A stretch of 64,000 nucleotides of DNA from Roseomonas gilardii (GCF_001941945.1 NZ_CP015583.1:1940501-2004500); one strand, 5' to 3'. Shown: positions 39,211-47,783, numbered from the stretch's first letter. Numbers and translations: made by a program. Notes: a model not told the origin generated them from the sequence alone.

Positions 39211-39678
39211 TTGATACCGCATCGCACAACGGCATGCGGGGACATGGTCTTGCAGCACTGGGGGATCAGAAAGGGGCTCATCGGCGGGCTGGCGGCGCTC
39301 CTGCTCACGGCCGCCGGTCATGCCGGCGCGCAGCCCTTGCAGCATTCCGGGGGTGGGCTGGTGATCACCGCGGCCTTCGGCGGTGCGTTGCCTTCGCAGA
39401 ATGTCGGCGGGGACAGCATCTACGTCGTCGCGCGGCTGGGGGATTCCGGGGGACCGGGAGACCGCTTCACTATCGCCAAGGCCTCCCCCTTCTCGCCCCA
39501 GACCCGGACGGTCTGGGACAGCCGCCCGCAGATGGCCCTGGGGGCGCGCTACGGGATCGGCCGGATCGAGGAACTCGGCGAGGTCTCGGTCGGCGCCCTG
39601 GTCTGCGCCGCCGTGGAATACGACCCGGCGGAGCGCCGCCCGATGGTCGGCGTCGCCACGCTGCGGCTGAGCTTCTGA
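39211..39678 (+). CDS. Small secreted protein of unknown function
   Basis: I do not recognise this protein. From ATG 39211 it is 155 aa; from ATG 39244 it is 144 aa and begins with a signal peptide (LIGGLAALLLTAAGHAGAQ, cut after AGA). The mature part is about 115 residues, with patches such as GLVITAAFGG and SVGALVCAAVEY that look like beta-strands. It has one Cys, so no intramolecular disulfide. It is expressed away from the binding-protein gene and converges on the sulfite-oxidase-like gene with a 7-base gap. It may be lineage-specific. Confidence 0.6.
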   Translation: MIPHRTTACGDMVLQHWGIRKGLIGGLAALLLTAAGHAGAQPLQHSGGGLVITAAFGGALPSQNVGGDSIYVVARLGDSGGPGDRFTIAKASPFSPQTRTVWDSRPQMALGARYGIGRIEELGEVSVGALVCAAVEYDPAERRPMVGVATLRLSF

Positions 39679-39695
39679 GCCCGCGTCAGCCGTAG
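39661..39695. terminator. Hairpin spanning two convergent stop codons
   Basis: CGGCTGA (39664-39670) pairs with TCAGCCG (39686-39692), extended with one mismatch to about 10 bp. It overlaps the last codons of both the secreted protein and the sulfite-oxidase-like gene, so a terminator would lie inside coding sequence. No T-run is present. Confidence 0.45.
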
Positions 39696-40354
39696 CGTTC
39701 CTCCAGCCAGGGATCGCCGCGGTGGTGATAGCCGCGGACCTCCCAGAAGCCCGGCCGGTCCTGGGCCAGGAACTCGATCCGCCGCAGCCATTTCGGGCTC
39801 TTCCAGAAATACAGGTGCGGCACCACCAGGCGCATCGGGCCGCCATGCTGACGCGTCAGCGGCGCGCCGTTCCAGCGGAAGGCCAGAAGGTTCTCCGGCC
39901 GCGCGAAATCCTCCAGGGCGAGGTTGGTGGTGTAGCCGTCATGGGATTCGAGCGAGACGAAGCGCGCCTCGTCCTTCACCCGCACATGCTCGATCAGGGT
40001 GCCGACCGGCACGCCCTGCCAGTCATTGTCGTAGCGGGACCATTGCGTGACGCAGTGGATGTCGTTGCGGAAGCCCTGCTGCGGCATGGCCTGCAAGGCA
40101 TCCCAGTCCAGCAGGGCCGGTGCCGCCACCAGCCCGTCGATCCGCAGCCGGGCCTTCTCCAGCGGCACATCCGGCTGCACGCCGAGATCCAGCACCGGGA
40201 AGTCGGTCACCAGGCGCTGGCCGGGCGGCAGGCGGTCCCGTTCGCGATCGCCGGGCCGGCCGGTGAGGAGGCGGCCCTCCTCGGCCCAGCGGCGCTTGGT
40301 TTCCACCAGCTTGTCGCGGATACGCCCGGCCGGTCCCGTCCCGTCCTCGCTCAT
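39686..40354 (-). CDS. Sulfite-oxidase-like molybdopterin oxidoreductase
   Basis: A 222-residue protein with the sulfite-oxidase-type molybdopterin fold. Landmarks: HCVTQWSRYDNDWQGVPV (Cys ligand to molybdenum, about residue 107), SLESHDGYTTNL (about 138), and GAPLTRQHGGPMRLVVPHLY followed by FWKSPKWLRRIEF (about 170-200). It lacks a signal peptide and the dimerisation domain of true sulfite oxidase, resembling YuiH / oxidoreductase-molybdopterin-binding domain proteins. An inverted repeat overlaps its start. The DoxX-like gene upstream is co-directional, 91 bases away. The substrate is unknown. Confidence 0.87.
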   Translation of the reverse strand: MSEDGTGPAGRIRDKLVETKRRWAEEGRLLTGRPGDRERDRLPPGQRLVTDFPVLDLGVQPDVPLEKARLRIDGLVAAPALLDWDALQAMPQQGFRNDIHCVTQWSRYDNDWQGVPVGTLIEHVRVKDEARFVSLESHDGYTTNLALEDFARPENLLAFRWNGAPLTRQHGGPMRLVVPHLYFWKSPKWLRRIEFLAQDRPGFWEVRGYHHRGDPWLEERYG

Positions 40355-40391
40355 CTGCCATCCTCGCGCTGCGGCACGGATGGCAGATGAG
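40350..40391 (-). promoter_or_regulatory. Inverted repeat hiding the start codon of the sulfite-oxidase-like gene
   Basis: A perfect 14-bp inverted repeat (CTCATCTGCCATCC and GGATGGCAGATGAG) with a 14-base loop spans 40350-40391. On the mRNA, the downstream arm contains the ATG and part of the upstream GAGG, so the folded form would block translation. This is strongly suggestive of start-codon control or of a terminator reading through, but no ligand or partner is known. Confidence 0.55.
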
Positions 40392-40445
40392 GCGGCGGGC
40401 ATGACGGTGCAACGGGCGGCCCGCCGGCATCGGCGCGTTCCGCCC

Positions 40446-40910
40446 TCAGGGCGTGGCGCGCAGCCCCTGCGCCAGCGGCGCGTCCTCCCGGGCCGGGGCG
40501 GTGCGCAGGGCGAGAACCGACACCAGGATCAGCGCGCCGATCATGCCGACATGCTCGGTGGCGGTGTGGAAGGCGACGGTCGCCATCGGCCCCTCGATCG
40601 CCCAGAAGCGGTGCACCAGCAGGATGGTCAGCCCGGTGAAGACGCCCAGCGCCCCTGCCCCGAGCCAGACCATGCGGCGCGACACGATCAGCGCCGAGCC
40701 GCCGAGCTGCACGAGGATGGTCAGGCCGTTGAACAGCCAGCCGGGGGTGAAGCCGAAGAACTCCATCTCGGCCACGCCGCCGGGGAAGTCGATCAGTTTC
40801 GCCAGTCCGCTGCCCCAGAAGGGAAAGGTCAGCAGCAGGCGGGCGGCGAACTCCGTGCCGGCGGCGGAAAGAAGGCGCTGGATCGGGGCGGGTGCCATGG
40901 ACATTTCCAT
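40446..40910 (-). CDS. DoxX family membrane protein
   Basis: A roughly 154-residue DoxX family protein with four hydrophobic segments, for example LLLTFPFWGSGLAKLIDFPG (about residues 25-44), LTILVQLGGSALIVSRRMVW and HVGMIGALILVSVLAL. The family includes quinone-linked oxidoreductase subunits and many uncharacterised inner-membrane proteins. Three in-frame ATGs (40910, 40904, 40898) are possible. It precedes the sulfite-oxidase-like gene on the same strand and follows smpB. Confidence 0.85.
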   Translation of the reverse strand: MEMSMAPAPIQRLLSAAGTEFAARLLLTFPFWGSGLAKLIDFPGGVAEMEFFGFTPGWLFNGLTILVQLGGSALIVSRRMVWLGAGALGVFTGLTILLVHRFWAIEGPMATVAFHTATEHVGMIGALILVSVLALRTAPAREDAPLAQGLRATP

Positions 40911-40923
40911 TCCGGTTCGTTGC

Positions 40924-40950
40924 GGTGGCGACGCTTCTTGCATCGCCACC
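40924..40950 (-). terminator. Hairpin between smpB and the DoxX-like gene
   Basis: GGTGGCGA and TCGCCACC form a perfect 8-bp stem with an 11-base loop, 62 bases past the smpB stop and just upstream of the DoxX-like start. It likely ends the smpB transcript. Confidence 0.5.
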
Positions 40951-41011
40951 ACCCGGGCGCGGTGCGCCAGAACACAATCCGGAACCGGAACGCCCTAGCT
41001 CGGCCCCGACG

Positions 41012-41509
41012 TCAGCCCCTGTCCCCGCCCCGGTCCCGCATCAGCCGGGCCTTGTCGCGCTTCCAGTCGCGGTCGGCGATGGCGGCGCGCTTGTCGGCCT
41101 TGTTCTTGCCCTCGGCGAGACCCAGCACGACCTTGGCCATGCCGCGCTGGTTGAACAGGATCTCCAGCGGCACCAGGGTCGCACCCTCCTTCGAGACGGC
41201 GCCGGCCAGCGAGGTCATCTGCTTGCGGTGGAGCAGCAGCTTGCGCGGGCGGCGCGGCTCGAACTTCGCCACCACCGAGCCCGCCTGCCATTCGGGGATG
41301 TAGCAGTTGAACAGCCACATCTCCCCGTCCCGCTCGCCCGCCCAGGCCTCGGTCAGCGTGGCGCGCCCGGCGCGCAGGGACTTCACCTCCGGCCCGACGA
41401 GCATGATGCCCGCCTCGACCGTGTCGTTGATCTTGTAGTCGAAACGCGCCTTGCGGTTGGTCGCGGCGGTTCCGTGGCTGATCAGGCCCTTCTTGCGTGG
41501 CTCTGCCAT
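41012..41509 (-). CDS. smpB: SsrA-binding protein SmpB
   Basis: SmpB (165 aa) binds tmRNA and delivers it to stalled ribosomes for trans-translation. The OB-fold core contains NRKARFDYKINDTVEAGIML (about residues 18-37), GPEVKSLRAGRATLTEAW and NCYIPEWQAGS, and the C-terminal tail is basic (DWKRDKARLMRDRG). The tmRNA gene itself was not seen in this window. It lies downstream of dapA, a common alphaproteobacterial order. Confidence 0.97.
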   Translation of the reverse strand: MAEPRKKGLISHGTAATNRKARFDYKINDTVEAGIMLVGPEVKSLRAGRATLTEAWAGERDGEMWLFNCYIPEWQAGSVVAKFEPRRPRKLLLHRKQMTSLAGAVSKEGATLVPLEILFNQRGMAKVVLGLAEGKNKADKRAAIADRDWKRDKARLMRDRGGDRG

Positions 41510-41624
41510 GCTGTCCGTCCCCGGAGGCCGGCTTCCGCTCGCGCGGCGGGCCTGGCTCCGGCCTTTCCTGTCATCGCGTGGCCCGGCCCCGGGGCTGTCC
41601 TGCCCGCCGGGCCGTCACGTCTCC

Positions 41625-41653
41625 GGCGCCCGGGGGCCTTAACCCCCGGCGCC
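41625..41653 (-). terminator. Terminator downstream of dapA
   Basis: GGCGCC + GGGGG pairs with CCCCC + GGCGCC around a CCTTAA loop, with one bulged C. It begins 5 bases past the dapA stop on the minus strand and is the strongest stem in the dapA-smpB gap. Confidence 0.6.
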
Positions 41654-41657
41654 GCAT

Positions 41658-42536
41658 TCAGTTGAGCAGCCCCGCCGCCACCATCGCCTCGCGCATCCGG
41701 ACGCGGCTGGCCTCCGCGATCGGCGCCAGCGGCAGGCGGCAATGGTCGGAGCCGTAGCCGAGCAGGCTGGCGGCATATTTGACCGGCCCCGGCGAGGTTT
41801 CGCAGAACATCGCGTCATGCACCGGCAGCAGCCGGTCCTGGATCGCGATGGCCTCGGCCACACGTCCCTCCGCCCAGGCGTCGTGCATCTCCCGGCACAG
41901 GCGCGGGGCGACATTGGCGGTGACGCTGATGCAGCCATGGCCGCCGGCGGCCAGGAAGGCCACCGCCGTATGGTCCTCCCCGGAAAGCTGGCAGAAATCC
42001 GGGCCGCAGGCGGCGCGGGTGTGCAGCGGGCGGGCGAGGTTCGCCGTGGCGTCCTTGACCCCCACGATATTGGGATGCTTCGCCAGCCGCGCCATGGTCT
42101 CGACGCTCATGTCCACGACCGAGCGGGGCGGGATGTTGTAGATCACCACCGGCAGATCCACCGCATCGGCGATGGCCATGAAGTGGCGGTACAGACCCTC
42201 CTGCGTCGGCTTGTTGTAGTAGGGCGTGACCACCAGCGCGGCATCCGCGCCCACCTCCTTGGCATGGCGGGTCAGGCGGACCGCCTCGGCGGTGCTGTTG
42301 GAGCCGGCGCCCGCCATCACCGGCACGCGGCCGGCGGATACCTCGACGCAGAGCTCCACCACGCGGTCGTGCTCGGCATGGGAAAGGGTCGGGCTCTCGC
42401 CCGTGGTGCCGACGGGGATGAAGCCCTGGGTGCCCTCGCCGACCTGCCATTCGACGTGGTCGCGGAAGGCTTTCTCGTCCAGGGTTCCTTCGCGCGTCAT
42501 CGGGGTGACCAGGGCGACGAGGGAGCCCTTGAACAT
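41658..42536 (-). CDS. dapA: 4-hydroxy-tetrahydrodipicolinate synthase
   Basis: DapA (292 aa) makes the first committed intermediate for lysine and diaminopimelate. Key motifs: [13 protein letters not shown] start, [14 protein letters not shown] (about residues 43-56), the substrate-binding segment [15 protein letters not shown] (catalytic Tyr, about 133), [14 protein letters not shown], and the Schiff-base Lys in [10 protein letters not shown] (about 162). It is divergent from slt, with a 269-base intergenic region. Confidence 0.97.
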   Translation of the reverse strand: MFKGSLVALVTPMTREGTLDEKAFRDHVEWQVGEGTQGFIPVGTTGESPTLSHAEHDRVVELCVEVSAGRVPVMAGAGSNSTAEAVRLTRHAKEVGADAALVVTPYYNKPTQEGLYRHFMAIADAVDLPVVIYNIPPRSVVDMSVETMARLAKHPNIVGVKDATANLARPLHTRAACGPDFCQLSGEDHTAVAFLAAGGHGCISVTANVAPRLCREMHDAWAEGRVAEAIAIQDRLLPVHDAMFCETSPGPVKYAASLLGYGSDHCRLPLAPIAEASRVRMREAMVAAGLLN

Positions 42537-42805
42537 GGCGGATGATCCTTGGAAAGGCAGGGGAAAGGCAGGCAAAATCGCGCCCCCTGCCGGCCGGCAG
42601 GGGGAAGGTGCCGAAACTAGGCGTGCGGCGGGCCCGGAACAAGGCGGCGCGGAGCGGCTTCCGCCCCGGAGCTGCTCCCTCAAAGCCATTCCCGCCGGGC
42701 CGGCGGGGGCGGATGGCGCGCGGGGATGCAACAGGGCCGGAACGAGCGGCGCCGGATACAACCCGCCACGGGACAAAGCGGCCGTGCTCGGGTAAAGGCG
42801 ATGTC

Positions 42806-44773
42806 ATGCGCCGCGCCGCCCTCGCCCTGCTGCTCGCCACCGTCGCCTTCCCGAAAGCCATTCCCGCCCAGCCCTGGTCGCCGGAGGACCAGCGCAATGC
42901 CGGGCGCGTGGCCCTGGCCATGGCGGATTCCGGCCGGATGGTGGAAGCCCAGGGCCTCGCCCTGACCGCCGACCCGATGGTCCGCAAGCTGGTCACCTGG
43001 ATTCGCCTCCAGGCCAAGGACCAGGCCACGGCGGAGGAGCTGGTCGCCTGGACTCAGGCCAATCCGGACTGGCCCCTGCCCGGCCTGATCGCGAGGCGCG
43101 CCGAGGAGGCGCTGCTCGCCAGCCCCGACGATGCGCTGGCGCTGCGCTTCTTCGCGCAGCATCCGCCGCGCAGCCTGGATGGCGCGCAACGCTATGCCGA
43201 TGCGCTGAACCGCGCCGGCCGGCTGGGCGAGGTCACGCCCGTGCTGCGGGCCGCATGGGTCCAGGCGCCGGGCGACGCCGTCGCGGAACCCGGCTTTTTG
43301 GCCCGCAACGCCTCGGTGCTGACGCCGGAGGACCACTGGCAGCGCTTCGACCGGCTCGCCTATGCCCGCGAACTCGGCGCGGCGGCGCGGGTGATGCCCT
43401 ATCTCGATCCGGGGCGCCGCCCCGCGGCCTCGGCCCGGCTGGCCCTGGCCGGGGACCGGCCGGAGGCGGAGGCGCTGCTGCCCGCCGTGAGCACGCCCGA
43501 TCTCGGGCTGCTGCTGGAACAGGCCCGCTGGCTCCGGCGCCGCGACCGGGACGCCGAGGCCGCCACGGTCTGGGAAGGCGCCGCGCGGCTGCAACGGAAT
43601 CTGCCGCCCGAGGCCGCCAAGGCGGTCTGGGCGGAGCGGGAGGTCCTGACCCGCAAGTTGATCCGCCTGAACGAGCCCCAGGCCGCCTACAGGGTGGCGG
43701 CCGAGCATGGGCAGCCCGGGCCGGGTGCCGCGCGGGGCGAAGCGGAGTTCCTGGCCGGCTGGATCGCCCTGCGCCGCCTGAACGAGCCCGCCACCGCCCA
43801 GCTCCACTTCAGCCGGGTGGCCGAGGACAGCACCAGCATCATCACGCGCTCCCGCGCCGCCTACTGGCAGGGCCGCGCCCTGGCGGCGCAGGGGGATGCG
43901 GCGGGGGCGAAGGCCGCCTGGAACGCCGCCGCCGGCCTGCCGACCTCCTATTACGGGCAACTCGCCTCCTTCACCCTGAACGAGAGCCCCGCCCGGCTGG
44001 CGGAACGCATCCGCGCCGCCGGCGCCGCCCCGCCGCCGCCGGGCCAGACGGCGCTGTTCGTGGAGCGGGAACTGCCTCGCGCGGTGCTCACCCTGGCCGA
44101 TCTCGGATTGCAACGGCGGGCCCTGCCCTTCCTGCTGCGGCTGGAGGAGCTGTCGCCGGATGCGGGGACGCGGCTGCTGGTGGCGCGGCTGGCGAACAGC
44201 ACCGGCCGCCCCGACCAGGCGGTCTGGATCTCCCGCCGTTCCGGCATCGACGGCGTGGCCCTGGTGCCCGAGGGCTGGCCGACCCCCTATCCCACGCCGG
44301 ACGGGCTGGAGCCGGCCCTGGTCCGCGCCATCTCGCGCCAGGAAAGCAATTTCGACCCGCAGGCGGTCTCCCCCTCCAATGCGCGGGGGCTGATGCAGCT
44401 GCTGCCCGCCACGGCGGCCGAGGTGGCCCGCAAGAACGGCATCCCGCACCAGTTCGGCTGGCTGACCAGTGACCCGGCGCACAACATGAAGCTCGGCTCG
44501 ATCTATCTGGGCGACCAGCTCGCCCGCTTCGGTGACAACCCGGCCCTGGCGGCGGCGGCCTACAATGCCGGGCCGCGCCGGGTGGCGGAATGGCTGGCCA
44601 CCTATGGCGAGCCGGGGAGCCCCGGCGTGGACATGATCGACTGGGTCGAGCTGATCCCCTTCTCCGAGACCAGGAACTACGTGCAGCGCGTGATCGAGAA
44701 CATGGTCGTCTATCGCGCCCTCGGCGGCGAGGGTGCCCAGCCGCACCCCCTGGCCCGCTGGCTGGCCCCCTGA
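42806..44773 (+). CDS. slt: Soluble lytic murein transglycosylase
   Basis: A 655-residue secreted lytic transglycosylase. A signal peptide (MRRAALALLLATVAFPKAI) is followed by a long helical superhelix domain of repeats and then a C-terminal SLT domain. The catalytic Glu is in ISRQESNFDPQAVSPSNARG (about residue 512), then LMQLLPATAAEVA and AAYNAGPRRVAEWL. It cleaves the glycan strand of peptidoglycan, making anhydromuropeptides. The downstream hydrolase, pgpA and cinA are in the same direction with tiny gaps. Confidence 0.95.
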   Translation: MRRAALALLLATVAFPKAIPAQPWSPEDQRNAGRVALAMADSGRMVEAQGLALTADPMVRKLVTWIRLQAKDQATAEELVAWTQANPDWPLPGLIARRAEEALLASPDDALALRFFAQHPPRSLDGAQRYADALNRAGRLGEVTPVLRAAWVQAPGDAVAEPGFLARNASVLTPEDHWQRFDRLAYARELGAAARVMPYLDPGRRPAASARLALAGDRPEAEALLPAVSTPDLGLLLEQARWLRRRDRDAEAATVWEGAARLQRNLPPEAAKAVWAEREVLTRKLIRLNEPQAAYRVAAEHGQPGPGAARGEAEFLAGWIALRRLNEPATAQLHFSRVAEDSTSIITRSRAAYWQGRALAAQGDAAGAKAAWNAAAGLPTSYYGQLASFTLNESPARLAERIRAAGAAPPPPGQTALFVERELPRAVLTLADLGLQRRALPFLLRLEELSPDAGTRLLVARLANSTGRPDQAVWISRRSGIDGVALVPEGWPTPYPTPDGLEPALVRAISRQESNFDPQAVSPSNARGLMQLLPATAAEVARKNGIPHQFGWLTSDPAHNMKLGSIYLGDQLARFGDNPALAAAAYNAGPRRVAEWLATYGEPGSPGVDMIDWVELIPFSETRNYVQRVIENMVVYRALGGEGAQPHPLARWLAP

Positions 44774-44787
44774 GGGGAACTCCGAGC

Positions 44788-45642
44788 ATGGCGGAACAGG
44801 CTCCGCGGGAGCGCCGGATACGCAGCCGCGACGGATTCACCCTGGCGGCGCTGGACTGGGCGGGCGATGCCTCGCGCACCCCGCTGCTCTGCCTTTCGGG
44901 GATCGGGCGGAACGCGCTGGACTTCGCCAGCCTGGCGGAACGCCATGCCGGGCAGCGGCGCGTGGTGGCCCTGGACTATATCGGCCACGGGGACAGCGAC
45001 CGCGCCGGGGAGATCGGGCGCTACGACCCGCGCGAGGCCCTGGCCGATGTCCTGGATGTCTGCGCCGCGCTGGGCATGCCCCGGGTGATCACCGTGGGCA
45101 CCTCCTTCGGCGGGCTGCTCTCCATGTTCCTGGCCCTGCAGCGGCCGGCCATGCTGCGCGGGGTGGTGCTGAACGATATCGGGCCGCGCGTCGAGGGCGG
45201 CGGGCTCGGCCGGGTGCGGGACTTCCTGGGGCGGGACCCGGCCTTCGCCACGGAGGCCGATGCGGCCCGGTATCTGCGCCAGGTGCTGCCGCAGCTTCCC
45301 GTGGCCGACGAGGCCGGCTGGCTGCGCCTCGCCGCGCGCACTTACCGGCGCGGTCCCGATGGCCGCCTGCATCCCCGGTGGGACCTCCGCATCGCGCAGG
45401 CCATGGACACGGGCGCGGCGGTGACGGATTTCGGCCCGCTCTTCCAGGGGCTGCATGACCTGCCGGTCATGCTGGTCTGGGGTGAGCTGAGCGAGCTCCT
45501 TTCCGCTGATACGGTGAACCGGATGCGGCGGGAGAAGCCGGACCTGGAGCTCGTGGTCCACCCGAATTCCGGCCATGCCCCGCTCCTGGAGGAGCCGGAG
45601 ATCGTCCCGCGCCTGGATGCCTTCCTGGACCGGCTGGCATGA
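44788..45642 (+). CDS. Alpha/beta hydrolase
   Basis: A 284-residue cytoplasmic alpha/beta hydrolase. The nucleophile elbow is VGTSFGGLLSM (about residue 108), the acid is likely in GELSELLSADT (about 235), and the His is in NSGHAPLLEEP (about 263). Near the N-terminus LCLSGIGRNALDFA replaces the usual HG oxyanion motif. It starts 14 bases after slt. The product may act on a lipid or cell-wall compound by neighbourhood, but this is speculative. It resembles the hydrolase at 22250-23122. Confidence 0.82.
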   Translation: MAEQAPRERRIRSRDGFTLAALDWAGDASRTPLLCLSGIGRNALDFASLAERHAGQRRVVALDYIGHGDSDRAGEIGRYDPREALADVLDVCAALGMPRVITVGTSFGGLLSMFLALQRPAMLRGVVLNDIGPRVEGGGLGRVRDFLGRDPAFATEADAARYLRQVLPQLPVADEAGWLRLAARTYRRGPDGRLHPRWDLRIAQAMDTGAAVTDFGPLFQGLHDLPVMLVWGELSELLSADTVNRMRREKPDLELVVHPNSGHAPLLEEPEIVPRLDAFLDRLA

Positions 45643-46130
45643 CCGCTCCCCTGACCGCCCCCTTGCCGCCCGCCTTGCCGACACCCGCGCGCGCCACCCC
45701 CCGCCTCGCGGTCCTGGTCGCCTCGATGGGCGGCGTGGGGCGGCTGCGCCCGGCGCCCGGCACATGGGGCTCGGCCCTGGTGCTGCCCCTCGCCTGGCTC
45801 GGCCCCGGACCCTGCATGCTGGCGGCGGTGCTCTTTACCCTGGCCGGGGTCCTGGCCGTCGGCCGGCTGCCCCGGGCGCAGAGCGATCCGCCCTGGGTGG
45901 TGGTGGACGAGGCCGCCGGGCAGAGCCTCGCCCTGGCCGCCCTGGCCCCGCAGGCGGGGCTCCTCTGGGTGCTGGCCGCCTTTCTCCTGTTCCGCTTCTT
46001 CGACATCCTGAAGCCGCCGCCGGTTCGCTGGGCCGACCGGCGCGACGGGCCGGTCTGGGTGATGCTGGACGACGTGCTGGCCGGGGCGCTCGCCGCCGCC
46101 GTGCTCGCGATCGCGCGGAGTGTCCTGTGA
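45639..46130 (+). CDS. pgpA: Phosphatidylglycerophosphatase A family protein
   Basis: PgpA (163 aa) dephosphorylates phosphatidylglycerophosphate to phosphatidylglycerol in the membrane. Conserved: GVGRLRPAPGTWGSALVLPL (N-terminal PgpA motif, about residues 32-51), DEAAGQSLAL (acidic active-site region) and FRFFDILKPPPVRWADRR (about 115-132), with about three hydrophobic segments. The ATG overlaps the hydrolase stop, and its own stop overlaps cinA (TGATG), so the four genes slt to cinA likely form one operon. Confidence 0.92.
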   Translation: MTAPLTAPLPPALPTPARATPRLAVLVASMGGVGRLRPAPGTWGSALVLPLAWLGPGPCMLAAVLFTLAGVLAVGRLPRAQSDPPWVVVDEAAGQSLALAALAPQAGLLWVLAAFLLFRFFDILKPPPVRWADRRDGPVWVMLDDVLAGALAAAVLAIARSVL

Positions 46131-46615
46131 TGCTGCCCGGGGAAACCATGGCGCAGGCCGCGCGCCTTCTGGAACGGCTCCAGGCCCGGGGGCTGACCCT
46201 GGCCACGGCGGAAAGCTGCACCGGCGGGCTGATCGCCGCCGCGCTGACGGCCATCCCCGGCTCCTCCGCCACGGTGCTGGCGGGGTTCGTGACCTACTCC
46301 AACGGGGCCAAGACGGCGATGCTGGGCGTGCCGGAGGCGGTGATCGCCTCGGTGGGCGCGGTCAGCGAGGAGACCGCCCGCGCCATGGCGGAAGGGGCGC
46401 TGGAGCGTTCGGGCGCCGACCTCGCCGTGTCGGTGACGGGGATCGCCGGCCCCGGGGGCGCCGTGCCGGGCAAGCCGGTGGGCACGGTCTGGTTCGGCCT
46501 CGCCCGGCGGGGCCGGCCGGTGCGCGCGCTGCGCCACGTCTTTCCCGGCGACCGCACCGCCGTCCGCGCCGCGACCGTGGCCGAGGCGCTCCGCCTGCTG
46601 GACGAGGCGGCCTGA
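46130..46615 (+). CDS. pncC: CinA C-terminal domain / nicotinamide-nucleotide amidase
   Basis: A 161-residue single-domain CinA-family protein (PncC). It would deamidate nicotinamide mononucleotide in NAD recycling. Motifs: TAESCTGGLIAAALTAIPGS (about residues 26-45; the catalytic Ser in ESCTGG), TYSNGAKTAMLGV, and SVTGIAGPGGAVPGKPVGTV (about 105-124). The CinA N-terminal (MoaB-like) domain is absent. Alternatives for the start are GTG 46127 and ATG 46148. It is followed by a terminator. Confidence 0.92.
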   Translation: MLPGETMAQAARLLERLQARGLTLATAESCTGGLIAAALTAIPGSSATVLAGFVTYSNGAKTAMLGVPEAVIASVGAVSEETARAMAEGALERSGADLAVSVTGIAGPGGAVPGKPVGTVWFGLARRGRPVRALRHVFPGDRTAVRAATVAEALRLLDEAA

Positions 46616-46617
46616 GG

Positions 46618-46642
46618 CCGGGGGCGGCGGAGCCTCCCCCGG
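46618..46642. terminator. Bidirectional terminator between cinA and ltaE
   Basis: CCGGGGG and CCCCCGG form a 7-bp GC stem across an 11-base loop in the 36-base convergent gap. It can serve both genes. Confidence 0.55.
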
Positions 46643-46651
46643 TCGCGCCGT

Positions 46652-47719
46652 TCAGTGCTCCGCGACGATGCCGCGGATGGCGGCCAGGGTCTCCTCGATC
46701 ATGCCCGAGGACACGTCGAGATGCGTGCAGGCGCGGATCTTGCCGGCGAGCGCACTGACCAGGATGCCCTGGCGGCGCAGCTCCATCTGCAGCTCGGCGG
46801 GGGAGAAGCCGGCGCCGCGTGGATCGAAATAGACCAGGTTGGTGTCCGGATCGGTCACCTCGATGCCCGGGATCTGCTTCAGGCCGCGCGCCAGGGCGCT
46901 GGCGTTCATATGGTCCTCGGCCAGCCGGTCCACATGGTGGTCGAGGGAGTAGAGGCAGGCCGCGGCGCAGACGCCGCCCTGGCGCATCGCCCCGCCCAGG
47001 CGCTGCTTCCAGCGCCAGGCATGGCCGATGAACTCCTCCGACCCGCAGAGCACCGCGCCGAGCGGGGCGCCGAGGCCCTTGGTGAAGTCGAGCCAGGCCG
47101 TGTCGAAGCCGGCGCACATCTCGGCGGCCGGGATGCCGCTGGCGACACAGGCGTTCAGCAGCCGGGCGCCGTCCATATGCGTGGCCCAGCCCTGCTCATG
47201 CGCCACCGCCGCCACGGCATCGAGCTGCGCCTTCGGCCAGACCGCGCCGCCACCATGGTTCGAGGTCTGCTCGACCTCCAGCATCGTCTGCGGCGGGGCG
47301 TTGCGGTTGCGCGGGCGGATGGCGGCGCGCACGGCATCGGCGTCGAACATCCCGCGCGGGCCGTGGAGGCCGGTGATCTGCACCCCGCCCAGCGCGGCAT
47401 GGGCGCCGCCCTCGCTGTTGATGATATGCGCCGTCTCATGCGCCAGGATCTCGTCGCCCGGCCGCGTGTGCACCAGCGTGGCGATGACGTTGCACATGGT
47501 GCCGGAGGGCAGGAAGACCGCCGCCTCCTTGCCCAGCAGCGAGGCCATGCGGTCGCAGAGCGCGTTGATGGTCGGGTCGTTGCCGGACTGGTCGTCCCCC
47601 ACCTCGGCCCGGGTCATGGCCTCCAGCATCGCCGGGGTGGGACGGGTCTGGGTGTCGGAATAGAGGTTGATCCGGACGGGCGGCGCGCCTGCGGGCGGAC
47701 GGGGCGGGGCGTGAACCAT
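46652..47719 (-). CDS. ltaE: Low-specificity L-threonine aldolase
   Basis: A 355-residue PLP enzyme that cleaves threonine or allo-threonine to glycine and acetaldehyde. Motifs: INLYSDTQTRPTPAML (about residues 17-32), GDDQSGNDPTINAL, FLPSGTMCNVIATLVHTRPG (about 70), HMDGARLLNACVASG (about 180), and the PLP-Lys in WLDFTKGLGAPLGAVL (about 210). A Pro-rich N-terminal stretch of 15 residues precedes the domain. It is upstream of a LysR gene in the same direction, and convergent with cinA. Confidence 0.93.
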   Translation of the reverse strand: MVHAPPRPPAGAPPVRINLYSDTQTRPTPAMLEAMTRAEVGDDQSGNDPTINALCDRMASLLGKEAAVFLPSGTMCNVIATLVHTRPGDEILAHETAHIINSEGGAHAALGGVQITGLHGPRGMFDADAVRAAIRPRNRNAPPQTMLEVEQTSNHGGGAVWPKAQLDAVAAVAHEQGWATHMDGARLLNACVASGIPAAEMCAGFDTAWLDFTKGLGAPLGAVLCGSEEFIGHAWRWKQRLGGAMRQGGVCAAACLYSLDHHVDRLAEDHMNASALARGLKQIPGIEVTDPDTNLVYFDPRGAGFSPAELQMELRRQGILVSALAGKIRACTHLDVSSGMIEETLAAIRGIVAEH

Positions 47720-47760
47720 GCGCGCGGACTCCTGACACTGCTTCGGCGGGGAAACTGGCA

Positions 47761-47783
47761 GGGATGACGCATCGCGTCATCCC
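47761..47783 (-). terminator. Terminator downstream of LysR gene
   Basis: GGGATGACGC and GCGTCATCCC form a perfect 10-bp stem around an ATC loop, beginning 13 bases past the LysR stop on the minus strand. It insulates ltaE from the regulator. Confidence 0.7.

Noticed and set aside
40340-40440. Moco riboswitch before the sulfite-oxidase-like gene
   Set aside because: The leader is a simple stem-loop and lacks the multi-helix Moco RNA motif.
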